Assembly: GCA_044375975.1 (NCBI GenBank)
Contig: JBILLQ010000003.1
Coordinates: 47,380-111,379, forward strand
Direction of reading: 5' to 3'
DNA: 64,000 nucleotides
Source of the DNA: UBA5018 sp044375975
GTDB taxonomy: Bacteria; Cyanobacteriota; Cyanobacteriia; PCC-6307; Cyanobiaceae
Positions 43,252 to 51,323 of the stretch are shown piece by piece. The notes below the pieces were generated by a model, which saw only the letters and a program-made list of their open reading frames with translations, was not told the DNA's origin and did no database searches. The position numbers and the translations under genes are program-made. The number at the start of each line of letters is the position of its first letter. Position 1 is the stretch's first letter.

Positions 43252-44062
43252 GGCTCGCCAAGGCAAGACTCGCCAGGGCATCCAGGGCCAGATTCGGGGC
43301 CAACCGCCAAGAGCGGCGCGACGCTCTCAGCAACGGTGCCAACAGGGGGCCATCGCCGCCGGTGAGCCAAAGAGTCCATTCATCAACACATTTAACAACA
43401 CATTTATCATCATCTCTATTATCATCTCTATCAGAATTACTTACATGCGATTCTGAGGGAGTGAATGCTCTTTCTTCGGCCGCGGCATTGATGGCGGCGG
43501 CCAAGCCCCGCAGCACGCCGGCCTCCATCGCCGCCACCGTGGCCCGGGGCCAGGGATCTGGATCCAGAACCAATCGCCTGGGGGGAGGGGGCAGACTGGC
43601 GGTGCCGGCGTTCAGAGCCCGCAACTGCAGGCCGGCGCCAGCCATTAACCGGCCGCCAACAAACTGTCCGCGGCGATCCACGCAGGTGAAGCTCAAGACC
43701 GTGCCCGCATCGGCCACCAGCACCGCCGATCCGGCAGCGGCGCTGCGCCAGGCCTGCCAGCCCACCAGTGCCCTGTCTACGCCAAGCCAGGGAGGCAGAC
43801 CGGCCAGGGGCACATCCTGAAGGGTCAGGCGGCGGCTTGGATCCAGGCCAGCCTGCGGGGGCACCGGGCCCACTGCCGCCCAGCCGAGCAGCTGGCGGTC
43901 CGCCCAGGCCTGCAGCCGCGCCAGGCCAGCCGCTGGGCTCTCATCGACGTATTCACGAATGCCTGGGGCGGCCTGGCAGGCCCAGTGCCAGCGGCTGTTG
44001 CCAATCAGCAGCCAGCAGTTCAGATGCCCTCGCCCATCAGGCCGGGCAAGTGAATGCCGCAC
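43229..44062 (-). CDS. coaX: Type III pantothenate kinase
   Basis: 277 residues from a GTG that overlaps cysH by 43 nt. It catalyses the first step of CoA synthesis. Family signatures are the N-terminal WLLIGNSRWHWA phosphate-binding loop, VDRALVGWQA, ADAGTVLSFTCVDRRGQFVGGRLMAGAGLQLRAL and the C-terminal LWLTGGDGPLLAPLL. An Asp/Arg-rich insert near residue 215 (SDRDDNRDDDK) interrupts the usual surface loop and comes from AT-rich repeat DNA (43385-43435). The N terminus is a few residues longer than typical. Confidence 0.88.
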   Translation of the reverse strand: MRHSLARPDGRGHLNCWLLIGNSRWHWACQAAPGIREYVDESPAAGLARLQAWADRQLLGWAAVGPVPPQAGLDPSRRLTLQDVPLAGLPPWLGVDRALVGWQAWRSAAAGSAVLVADAGTVLSFTCVDRRGQFVGGRLMAGAGLQLRALNAGTASLPPPPRRLVLDPDPWPRATVAAMEAGVLRGLAAAINAAAEERAFTPSESHVSNSDRDDNRDDDKCVVKCVDEWTLWLTGGDGPLLAPLLRASRRSWRLAPNLALDALASLALASLKPGPDP

Positions 44063-44787
44063 TCCTGCTTGAGCCCGCCAAAGCGGGTGGCACGACCGCT
44101 GGCTTCCAAGCCATCTGGGCCGCTGGAGTGCCAGTCCCCCACAGTTGAATAACCCTTCTCAAATAGAGGGTGCTGGGGCAGGTCATGATCCTGCATGTAG
44201 TAAAAAATATCCTTATTTGTCCAATTCAGCAGCGGTCGCAGCGACCAGCGCTGGCGCACCGCCTCAAGGTGCCGCATGCCCTGGCGGTGTTCTGTCTGCT
44301 GAAGCCGCACGCCACTAGCCCAGCAGGCCACCTGCAGCTCCTCCAGCAGCTGATCGAGGGGTTCCACCTTGCGGATGTGGTTGTAGAGCTCCAGGTCTTC
44401 CAATCGACCTGTGTTCCACAACTGGCCCCGCAATGCCTCCATCCGCGCCGGGCTGCAGCTGGCCTGGGCCACGTGCAGATCCAGCTCCAATCGATCGCTC
44501 AACTGCTCGGCGTAGCGGTAGGTCTCGGGGGGTAGGTAGCCCGTATCCACCCAGATCACAGGCAGCGCAGAGCCGAAACGCCTGGCCATCTCACTGGCCA
44601 TATGCAGCAATACCGCCGCCTGAATGCCGAAGCTTGTGGTCATTGCAAAGCGCTCGCCAAAGCGAGTCCTGGCCCAGATCAAGCGCTCCTGGGGGCTCAT
44701 CGGCTCCAGCTCAGCGCAAGCGACCGCCTGGTCGAGGGCGCAATCGTTGCGATCCTTGGGCAGAGTGGGTAAAAGCGCTGTCGCCAT
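44020..44787 (-). CDS. cysH: Phosphoadenylyl-sulfate reductase
   Basis: 255 residues from the ATG at 44787; the frame extends 17 codons further upstream. It reduces PAPS to sulfite in sulfate assimilation, using thioredoxin. Signatures are RFAMTTSFGIQAAVLLHMA, VIWVDTGYLPPETYRYAEQL, RPLLNWTNKDIFYYM, and the catalytic KQECGIHLP near the C terminus. The two extra CC pairs of APS reductases are absent, favouring PAPS as substrate. It is coupled to coaX by overlap. Confidence 0.93.
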   Translation of the reverse strand: MATALLPTLPKDRNDCALDQAVACAELEPMSPQERLIWARTRFGERFAMTTSFGIQAAVLLHMASEMARRFGSALPVIWVDTGYLPPETYRYAEQLSDRLELDLHVAQASCSPARMEALRGQLWNTGRLEDLELYNHIRKVEPLDQLLEELQVACWASGVRLQQTEHRQGMRHLEAVRQRWSLRPLLNWTNKDIFYYMQDHDLPQHPLFEKGYSTVGDWHSSGPDGLEASGRATRFGGLKQECGIHLPGLMGEGI

Positions 44788-44865
44788 CAAGCCATCATTA
44801 CCTGCTGCCGCCAGCTTCTGGGAAGGGGGCCAGCCCATCTGGTTAGGGTTCGTAGAGGTGAAGCG

Positions 44866-46050
44866 GTGACAACAGGCGTGTCAAAACCTGTGGTAATCGC
44901 CGGTGGTGGCTTCGGAGGTCTCTATACGGCCCTGGCTCTGGCCAGCAAGCGCCACCACCCGCCGATTCTGTTGATCGAACCGGGCGAGCGCTTCCTGTTC
45001 CTGCCCCTGCTCTACGAGCTGCTCAGCGGCGAGCTGCGCAGCTGGGAAATTTGCCCCCGCTACGACGCCCTGCTCGCCGGCCGTGGTGTGGCCTGGCTGC
45101 GAGATCGGGTCACGGCGGTCGACGCCAACAGCCACCAGGTGCATACGGCCAGCGGCCGCAGCCTCCAGTTCAGCCAGCTGGTGCTGGCCACCGGGGGGGG
45201 GAATGAAACCTTCGGGGTGCCCGGGGCCCAGGAGCATGGCCTGTTCTTCCGCACCCTGGCAGATGTGGAGCGCCTAGATCAGCTGATCGAAGCTTTGCGG
45301 CAGCGACGAGGCGCCCAACAGCGCATTGCCATCGTCGGTGCCGGCCCCACGGGGGTGGAACTGGCCTGCAAGCTGGCCGATCTGCTGGCCGGCGCCGCCA
45401 CGGTGGCCCTGATCGAGCAGGGGCCCACCGCCCTGCCCCAGGCGCGGGCCTTCAACCGGGAGCAGGCCCTGGCGGCCCTGCAACGGCGCAATGTGCTGCT
45501 GCACACCGCCACGGCGGTGCTGGCGGTGGAGGCCGGCCAACTACAGCTGGCGGGGGGGCAAACCCTGGCGGTGGATGCCACCATCTGGACCGCTGGGCTG
45601 CGCCTACAGCCGCCGCCGATCAACCCGGCCGCCGCCAGCGACCGCCGCGGCCGCCTCTGGGTCACTCCAGAACTACGACTGCTCCACAGCACCGATGTCT
45701 ATGCCGTCGGCGATGTGGCGGCCCTGGCCCCCCAAGCCGGCGACCAGGATGGCGACGATGCGGTTCAGCCCCTGCCCACCACGGCCCAGGTCGCCTTCCA
45801 GCAGGCCGAGTGCCTGGCCAACAACCTGATGCGCGCCGCCGCCGGCGAGCCCCAGGAACCGTTCCGCTTCCAGGATCTCGGCGAGATGCTCAGCCTTGGC
45901 ATCGGCGAGGCCAGCGTCACTGGCCAAGGTCTCACCCTGGCCGGCAAACCAGCCTTCCTGCTGCGTCGCCTCGCCTATCTCACCCGCCTGCCCGGCAGGC
46001 CCCACCAGCTCAAGGTGGCGGCCGGCTGGCTGGCCGACTGGGGCCGATGA
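44866..46050 (+). CDS. Type II NAD(P)H dehydrogenase (NDH-2)
   Basis: 394 residues. This single-subunit flavoprotein passes electrons from NAD(P)H to plastoquinone without proton pumping. The FAD site is VVIAGGGFGGLYTALALA. The NAD(P)H site is IAIVGAGPTGVELACKLADLL near residue 150, followed by the AIDVYAVGDVAAL-type FAD motif (STDVYAVGDVAAL) near 280. The C terminus lacks a long membrane helix. The following HAD gene overlaps its stop by 4 nt (ATGA). Confidence 0.9.
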   Translation: MTTGVSKPVVIAGGGFGGLYTALALASKRHHPPILLIEPGERFLFLPLLYELLSGELRSWEICPRYDALLAGRGVAWLRDRVTAVDANSHQVHTASGRSLQFSQLVLATGGGNETFGVPGAQEHGLFFRTLADVERLDQLIEALRQRRGAQQRIAIVGAGPTGVELACKLADLLAGAATVALIEQGPTALPQARAFNREQALAALQRRNVLLHTATAVLAVEAGQLQLAGGQTLAVDATIWTAGLRLQPPPINPAAASDRRGRLWVTPELRLLHSTDVYAVGDVAALAPQAGDQDGDDAVQPLPTTAQVAFQQAECLANNLMRAAAGEPQEPFRFQDLGEMLSLGIGEASVTGQGLTLAGKPAFLLRRLAYLTRLPGRPHQLKVAAGWLADWGR

Positions 46051-46688
46051 AGGCGCCCCGGGCCCTGCTGCTCGATGCCATGGGCACCCTGATCGGCTTG
46101 CGCCGTTCGGTGGGCTGCAGCTATGCCGAGCTGGCCGCCGACTTTGGCCTCACCCTGGAGCCGGCGGCGATCGATCGGGTGTTTCCCCGCATCTACCGAC
46201 AGGCGCCACCCCTGGCCTTTCCAGGCCTGGAGGGCAAGCAATTGCGCCAGGCGGAGCTGGATTGGTGGGGGGCCCGCATCGGCGCCTGCCTGGCCGCCAC
46301 TGGCCAAGTCAAGGCTGACGAGCTACCTGCCGGGCTGGTGGAAAGCCTGTTCGAGCGATTCGCCGACGCGGCCCTCTGGCAGGTGTTTCCGGAGGTGCCG
46401 GCCTGTCTGGAGCGTTGGCGCAGCCGCCCCCTGAAGTTGGCGGTGGTGAGCAACTTCGACAGCCGACTGCCGGCTCTGCTGGCCGACCTGGGGCTGGCCG
46501 AGGCCCTGGATGCCCTGGTGATTTCCAGCCAGGTGGGAGCGGCCAAGCCCGATCCAGTGCCCTTCCAGCGGGCCCTCGAGATCCTGCGGCTGGAAGCCCA
46601 CCAGGTGTGGCACGTGGGGGACAGCCCGGAAGATGAGCTGGGCGCCCAGGCCGCCGGCATCCGCTGCCTGATGGTGCGCCGCCCTTGA
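46047..46688 (+). CDS. HAD-superfamily hydrolase
   Basis: 213 residues. The nucleophile motif is LLLDAMGTLIGL. Here the second catalytic acid position of the common DxDxT motif reads DAMGT, as in the REG-2/HDHD3-like subgroup. Motif II is VVSNFDSR, motif III lysine is in GAAKPDPVPF, and motif IV is HVGDSPEDELGAQAAG. The substrate is unknown. It is translationally coupled to the genes before and after by 4-nt overlaps. Confidence 0.85.
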   Translation: MKAPRALLLDAMGTLIGLRRSVGCSYAELAADFGLTLEPAAIDRVFPRIYRQAPPLAFPGLEGKQLRQAELDWWGARIGACLAATGQVKADELPAGLVESLFERFADAALWQVFPEVPACLERWRSRPLKLAVVSNFDSRLPALLADLGLAEALDALVISSQVGAAKPDPVPFQRALEILRLEAHQVWHVGDSPEDELGAQAAGIRCLMVRRP

Positions 46689-48427
46689 AGCAGGGCACCC
46701 TGGCTGGACATACCGCGGGGCTGCGCCCCTCCCAGCGAAGACGGCTGGAGCAGCTGTGCCATCGCCGCCATCCCCTCGATGGGGCCGCAGATCTGCTCAC
46801 CCTGCAGCGCCTCGGGGCCGAAAGTCGCGAGCTGGAACTACCACTCACCCTGGTGGTGGATGGCCGCGGCCTGGCCCGCCTGCTGTGGGTGGGCCCCCTG
46901 GAGCAGTCGGGCCAACTGCTGGAAAAGCTGCCCGGCTCCCAGCGGCGCCAGGGCAGCGATTGGCGGCTGCTGAGCTGCTGTGGTCGCAGCAAGCAACTGC
47001 AACCCGGCCGGCAGGAGGGGATCGTGGGTCTGGATCTGGCCCCCCATTTCTGGCTGCGCTTCGCCGACCAGGCCCAGCCGGGCGGCAATTGGCCAGCCCA
47101 ACTGCTGAGGGCGGCGGCCTCGGCGGCAGATCCTTGGCAGCTGCTGGAGCAGGGGGACCTGGCCGGGCTCTGCGATCGCGATCTACTCAGCCTGGTCGCC
47201 GCTCCAGCCACCGCCAGCCCCGGCAGCGGTGTCACAGGCAGCAGTGGCCCCGGCAGCAGTGGCACCGATCGAGCAGCCATCGGGCCAGGGGGCGGCAGCG
47301 ATCAAGGGCAGCGCCAAAGCTCAGCGCCTGGCGTGGAGCGGGTGCTGCTGCTTGCCCTCACGCCCGGGGATCGCCAGGCGGCCCAGCGTCTGATCGGCGA
47401 GCTGGAGGGGTTGGTGCGCAGTGCCGGCGCCGAACCGGTGGGCGTGGTGGAACAGCGCCGCAGCCTGATCTCGCCCCAGACGATCTGGGGCGAGGGCAAA
47501 CTCAGCGATGCGGCACTGGAGGCCAGGCGCCTGGGCGCCACGCTGGTGGTCACGGACCGGGAACTCACCCCAGTGCAGGCCCGCAACCTGGAGCGGCTAC
47601 TGGATTTGCCGGTGAGTGATCGCAGCGAACTGATCCTCGACATCTTTGCCCAGCGGGCCGCCAGCGCCGCCGGCAGGCTGCAAGTGGAGCTGGCTCAACT
47701 GCGCTATCGCCTGCCTCGGCTCAGCGGCCGGGGCCTGAGCCTGTCCCGCCAGGGCGGCGGTATCGGCACCCGCGGTCCAGGGGAAACCCAGCTGGAAAAA
47801 GATCGCCGCGCCATCGCCCGCCGCATCGAGCGGCTGCAACGCGACGCCCGTCAGCTGGGCGAACATCGCGAACGACTGCGGCGGGGTCGCCAGGGCCTGC
47901 GGCGGTTTGCCCTGGTGGGCTACACCAACGCCGGCAAGAGCTCCCTGCTCAACGCCCTCACCCGCAGCGGCGGCGGCGCGCCGGTGTTGGTCGCCAACAA
48001 GCTGTTTGCCACCCTGGATCCCACCACCCGGCGGCTGGATTTGCCCGATCCCCGGGGGGGGCCATGCGAAACGGCGCTGATCACCGACACGGTGGGATTC
48101 ATCCGCGACCTGCCGCCGCCACTGGTGGAAGCTTTCCGTTCCACTTTGGAAGAAACCCTGGAGGCCGATGGGCTGCTGATCGTGGTGGATCTGGCCGATC
48201 CGGCCTGGCCCGAGCAATGGCGCACCGTGCACGCCATTCTCGACGATCTGGGCACCAGCACGCCGCGACGGCTGGTGGGCAACCAGATCGACCGCTGCCC
48301 CGCCGCGGAACTGGAGCGGGCTCGCAGCCTGGAGCCAGACGCTTTATTTGCCTCGGCCACCGACGGGCTTGGCTTACAGCACCTGCGCCAAGCACTGCGG
48401 CACTGGCCAGTTGAGTCGGCGGCTTGA
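46685..48427 (+). CDS. hflX: Ribosome-associated GTPase HflX
   Basis: 580 residues from a TTG that overlaps the HAD stop. HflX binds 50S subunits and splits stalled ribosomes under stress. Core signatures are the GGGIGTRGPGETQLEKDRR linker, the G1 loop VGYTNAGKSSLLNAL, G3 in DTVGFIRDLPP, and G4 in VGNQID. It is ~150 residues longer than E. coli HflX: a cyanobacterial N-terminal extension plus a Gly/Ser/Pro low-complexity spacer at about 177-215 (SPGSGVTGSSGPGSSG). Confidence 0.93.
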   Translation: MKQGTLAGHTAGLRPSQRRRLEQLCHRRHPLDGAADLLTLQRLGAESRELELPLTLVVDGRGLARLLWVGPLEQSGQLLEKLPGSQRRQGSDWRLLSCCGRSKQLQPGRQEGIVGLDLAPHFWLRFADQAQPGGNWPAQLLRAAASAADPWQLLEQGDLAGLCDRDLLSLVAAPATASPGSGVTGSSGPGSSGTDRAAIGPGGGSDQGQRQSSAPGVERVLLLALTPGDRQAAQRLIGELEGLVRSAGAEPVGVVEQRRSLISPQTIWGEGKLSDAALEARRLGATLVVTDRELTPVQARNLERLLDLPVSDRSELILDIFAQRAASAAGRLQVELAQLRYRLPRLSGRGLSLSRQGGGIGTRGPGETQLEKDRRAIARRIERLQRDARQLGEHRERLRRGRQGLRRFALVGYTNAGKSSLLNALTRSGGGAPVLVANKLFATLDPTTRRLDLPDPRGGPCETALITDTVGFIRDLPPPLVEAFRSTLEETLEADGLLIVVDLADPAWPEQWRTVHAILDDLGTSTPRRLVGNQIDRCPAAELERARSLEPDALFASATDGLGLQHLRQALRHWPVESAA

Positions 48428-48430
48428 CAA

Positions 48431-48558
48431 CACGGCTGCTAAATACAATGGCTGCTAAATACAATGGCTGCTAAATACAACAACAGCGAAATGCAACGGC
48501 CGGGAAAAACAATGGCTGGGAAAAACAATGGCTGGGAAAAACAATGGCCGCGGAAAAC
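48431..48558. repeat. Eight-unit 16-bp tandem array
   Basis: Units begin at 48431, 48447, 48463, 48479, 48495, 48511, 48527 and 48543 with no length change. The first half follows AATGGCTGCTAAATAC and the second half AATGGCTGGGAAAAAC. Units 2-3 and units 6-7 are identical pairs. It lies in the 314-bp gap between hflX and the peroxiredoxin gene. Confidence 0.9.
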
Positions 48559-48657
48559 CACGTCACTGGGGTGGGGAATCCAGCCAAGCCCAGCTGAACT
48601 GAGATTAGAAGCCAGCACCCCAGGGGCCAGCGGCGAAAACCCATTCCCGACGCGTTT

Positions 48658-48709
48658 ACCGAGCTATGCTCGGTAGCGAACGATTGGGCTGCTCAGCCCC
48701 TCTGTTCGC
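48658..48709 (+). promoter_or_regulatory. Two consecutive hairpins upstream of the 1-Cys peroxiredoxin
   Basis: Hairpin 1: ACCGAGC (48658-48664) / GCTCGGT (48668-48674), loop TAT. Hairpin 2: GCGAAC (48676-48681) / GTTCGC (48704-48709), with an inner GGGCT/AGCCC stem. They end 32 nt before the gene's ATG. They may be a structured leader or an hflX terminator; there is no T-tract. Confidence 0.5.
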
Positions 48710-48741
48710 AATCCTGTCTTAACCCCCTTTCCCCCAGACCC

Positions 48742-49380
48742 ATGGCAGCCCTGCAGCTCGGTGACACTGTTCCAGATTTCACCCAGGAATCCCAATTGGG
48801 TCCGATCAACCTCTACGACTTCGCCGCTGACAGCTGGGTGGTGCTGTTTTCCCATCCCGCCGACTACACCCCTGTCTGCACCACCGAGCTGGGTGAAGTG
48901 GCGCGGCTGCGGGCCGAATGGGACAAGCGCAACGTCAAGACGATCGCCTTGAGTGTCGATTCGGCCGAGAGCCACAAGGGCTGGATTGGCGACATCAATG
49001 AAACCCAGGCCACTACAGTGAATTATCCAATTCTTGCCGATCAGGACAAGACCGTAGCAGAACTTTACGGAATGATCCATCCGAATTCGCTAAACAACCT
49101 CACGGTGCGGTCGGTGTTCGTGATCGACCCCAACAAAAAGCTGCGCCTGCAGATCACCTACCCCGCCAGCACCGGCCGTAACTTCGATGAAATCCTGCGG
49201 GTAATCGACTCCCTGCAGCTCACCGATTCCCACTCCGTAGCCACGCCAGTGAACTGGAAGGACGGCGAGGACTGTGTGGTGGTGCCCTCCATCCCCACCG
49301 ATCAGGCCAGGATCAAGTTCCCCAAGGGCGTCACTGAAATCAAGCCCTACCTGCGCCTAACTCCCCAGCCCAACAAGTGA
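48742..49380 (+). CDS. 1-Cys peroxiredoxin (Prx6 type)
   Basis: 212 residues. The peroxidatic Cys is in FSHPADYTPVCTTELGEVARL. No resolving Cys is present in the usual 2-Cys position. The long C-terminal arm typical of Prx6 is there (GRNFDEILRVIDSLQLTDSHSVATPVNWKDGEDCVVVPSI). It detoxifies hydrogen peroxide and organic peroxides. It is the second peroxiredoxin of the window after prxQ. Confidence 0.95.
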   Translation: MAALQLGDTVPDFTQESQLGPINLYDFAADSWVVLFSHPADYTPVCTTELGEVARLRAEWDKRNVKTIALSVDSAESHKGWIGDINETQATTVNYPILADQDKTVAELYGMIHPNSLNNLTVRSVFVIDPNKKLRLQITYPASTGRNFDEILRVIDSLQLTDSHSVATPVNWKDGEDCVVVPSIPTDQARIKFPKGVTEIKPYLRLTPQPNK

Positions 49381-49454
49381 TCTGGGCCGCCAAACCGGGG
49401 GCGCGGTCGCGGCCCCCCTGGTGGCGAACCCCACCCAGCCTGAGTGCGCCCCCG

Positions 49455-50633
49455 ATGTCGGTGTTGGGGCTGATGAGCGGCACCAGCGCCGACGGCGTCG
49501 ACGCGGTGCTCGCCGAGTTCTCGGGCCCAGCCCGGCGCCCCCAATGGCGCATCCTCAATAGCGCCAGCCTGGCCTACCCCACCAAGCTGCGTCAGCAGCT
49601 GGTGGCCATCGGCCAGGGCCAAGCCAGCAGTGCCGCTGCCCTGCTGGAGTTGGCGGAAGCGGTCACGGAGGCCCAGGCCGCCGCCGCCCAGGCCTGCGAC
49701 CCCCTGGGCCTGGCCCAGCTGGTGGGCTGCCACGGCCAAACCATCTGGCACCGTCCCCCCTGCGGCGCTGGCCAGCCCCATGACCAGACCCATAGCCAGA
49801 GCCGCCGAGGCGCCAGTTGGCAGCTATTGCAGGCGCCGCTACTGGCCAGCCTGCTGCAGAAGCCGGTGGTGTTCGACTTTCGAGCGGCCGATTTGGCATT
49901 GGGGGGCCAGGGAGCGCCACTGGTGCCCCCCTGCGATGAAGCCCTGCTGGGCCGCATCGGCGGCTGGCGGGCCCTGCTCAACCTGGGGGGGATCGCCAAT
50001 CTCACCCTGCTGCCGCCGGCCCGGGGCCCGGATCGACAACAGCCGGTGCGGGGCTGGGACTGCGGGCCGGCCAACAGCCTGCTGGATCTGGCGGTGCAGC
50101 GCTTCAGCGGCGGCAAACTGCTCTGGGACGCCGAGGGGGCCTGGGCCCGCCGCGGCCAGATCGATGAGCAGTTGATCGAGCACTGGCTGCAGGCCCCCTA
50201 CTTCCAGCAGGCTCCACCCAAGTCCACCGGCCGGGAACTATTTGGTGCCAGCGACCTGGAAACCCGCCTGGCCGACCTCAGCCGCAGGGCCGCCAGCCGC
50301 GGCCTTGATCTCGATGCCGCGGATGCCCTGGCCACCCTGACGGCCTTCAGTGCCGCTGTGGTAGCCCAGGACCTCCAGGGCGGCCCCAAGCCGCTGGAAC
50401 TATTGGTGGCTGGCGGGGGTGCCCGCAACCAGCTGCTGATGGACCAGTTGCAAAAGCGTTGCCGCGGCACGGCCGTGCGATCCCTGGCTGAACTGGGTAT
50501 TGACGAGGCGCAGCGCGAGGCCCTGGCCTTCGCCCTGCTGGCCTGGTGGCACCTGCTGGGGCAGCCTGGTTCGGCCCCGACCGTAACCGGAGCTTCCCGG
50601 CCGTCTTTGCTGGGGGTTTGCGCAAAACCCTGA
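49455..50633 (+). CDS. anmK: Anhydro-N-acetylmuramic acid kinase
   Basis: 392 residues from the ATG at 49455; the frame is open 26 codons upstream but the family starts at VLGLMSGTSADGVDAVL. It phosphorylates and opens 1,6-anhydroMurNAc during cell-wall recycling. Other signatures are VGCHGQTIWHRPP, PVVFDFRAADLALGGQGAPLVP, LNLGGIANLTLL, GWDCGPANSLLDLAV and LLVAGGGARNQLLMDQL. The first codons lie 75 nt past the peroxiredoxin stop. Confidence 0.93.
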   Translation: MSVLGLMSGTSADGVDAVLAEFSGPARRPQWRILNSASLAYPTKLRQQLVAIGQGQASSAAALLELAEAVTEAQAAAAQACDPLGLAQLVGCHGQTIWHRPPCGAGQPHDQTHSQSRRGASWQLLQAPLLASLLQKPVVFDFRAADLALGGQGAPLVPPCDEALLGRIGGWRALLNLGGIANLTLLPPARGPDRQQPVRGWDCGPANSLLDLAVQRFSGGKLLWDAEGAWARRGQIDEQLIEHWLQAPYFQQAPPKSTGRELFGASDLETRLADLSRRAASRGLDLDAADALATLTAFSAAVVAQDLQGGPKPLELLVAGGGARNQLLMDQLQKRCRGTAVRSLAELGIDEAQREALAFALLAWWHLLGQPGSAPTVTGASRPSLLGVCAKP

Positions 50634-50801
50634 CTGCCCCTACTGCCCCAGGCCTGGTTCCAGGCAGCGGCCCCGCCAGCGGCGTAACGGCCGGCAACAA
50701 GCGCAAGGGCAAAGGCGACAACCGCGCCTGTGCACCCATAGGTTCAACCCAGTCGGTTCGTGCCCATGACCGCCACCAACCCAGGCGAGGGCGGCAATGC
50801 C

Positions 50802-51017
50802 ATGGCCCTCTACGGCCGCATCAGCGCCGAGCAGGAGCTGAGCCAATCCCTGTTTCGCCAGGCCCTGCAGGATCCGAAGGGGGCTCTGGAGCGCATTGTG
50901 CAGCTGGGCCGTGATTGGGAACTACCCGTCACGGCTGAGGAGATCAAGGCCCACCTCGGCTCCCTTGACGATGGCGCCAGCAAGCAATGGCTGCTCAAAG
51001 CCCGCGGCGGCCTCTGA
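50802..51017 (+). CDS. Small Nif11-like protein
   Basis: 71 residues from the ATG at 50802; an ATG at 50766 or an upstream start would add a low-complexity head. The pattern SQSLFRQALQDPKGALERIVQLGRDWELPVTAEEIKAHL resembles the Nif11 fold, widespread in picocyanobacteria both as stand-alone proteins and as RiPP leaders. There is no core peptide with Cys/Ser/Thr after it and no lanthipeptide synthetase nearby, so it is not evidently a RiPP precursor. Function unknown. Confidence 0.5.
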   Translation: MALYGRISAEQELSQSLFRQALQDPKGALERIVQLGRDWELPVTAEEIKAHLGSLDDGASKQWLLKARGGL

Positions 51018-51143
51018 GCGGCGCTGGGGCCCTGGACGATTCAAGCCACCGCCGCCGGCCCAACTAAAGAACAGCCAGTAACTAACGATCGCCAGACCGG
51101 CTGCCACCACAAGGGCCGTCAGCTGCTCAAGGCGTTTGATCAT
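50922..51143 (-). CDS. Possible small membrane protein antisense to the Nif11-like gene
   Basis: An ATG at 51143 opens a frame with one clear membrane helix (LTALVVAAGLAIVSYWLFFSW) preceded by a basic start. Its second half is antisense to the Nif11-like gene, so a shorter, earlier-ending product would be more natural. Supported by hydrophobic pattern only. Confidence 0.35.
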   Translation of the reverse strand: MIKRLEQLTALVVAAGLAIVSYWLFFSWAGGGGLNRPGPQRRSEAAAGFEQPLLAGAIVKGAEVGLDLLSRDG

Positions 51144-51323
51144 GGCGGCGGCGGCAGGGCGAATTCAGTCTGGCGGAGGCCGGTAGGGCAAGTCCGGCCA
51201 GCCCCCGCGGGGCGATTCTGGCGGCGGCTGGCCGGGCGTGCTTTTTGGCGGCCCGCCGGGGATGATGCAGGGTGGCTAGCTTCGAAACCGCAGCCGCGCC
51301 GTCCTAACCACCCTCCCCTCCCC

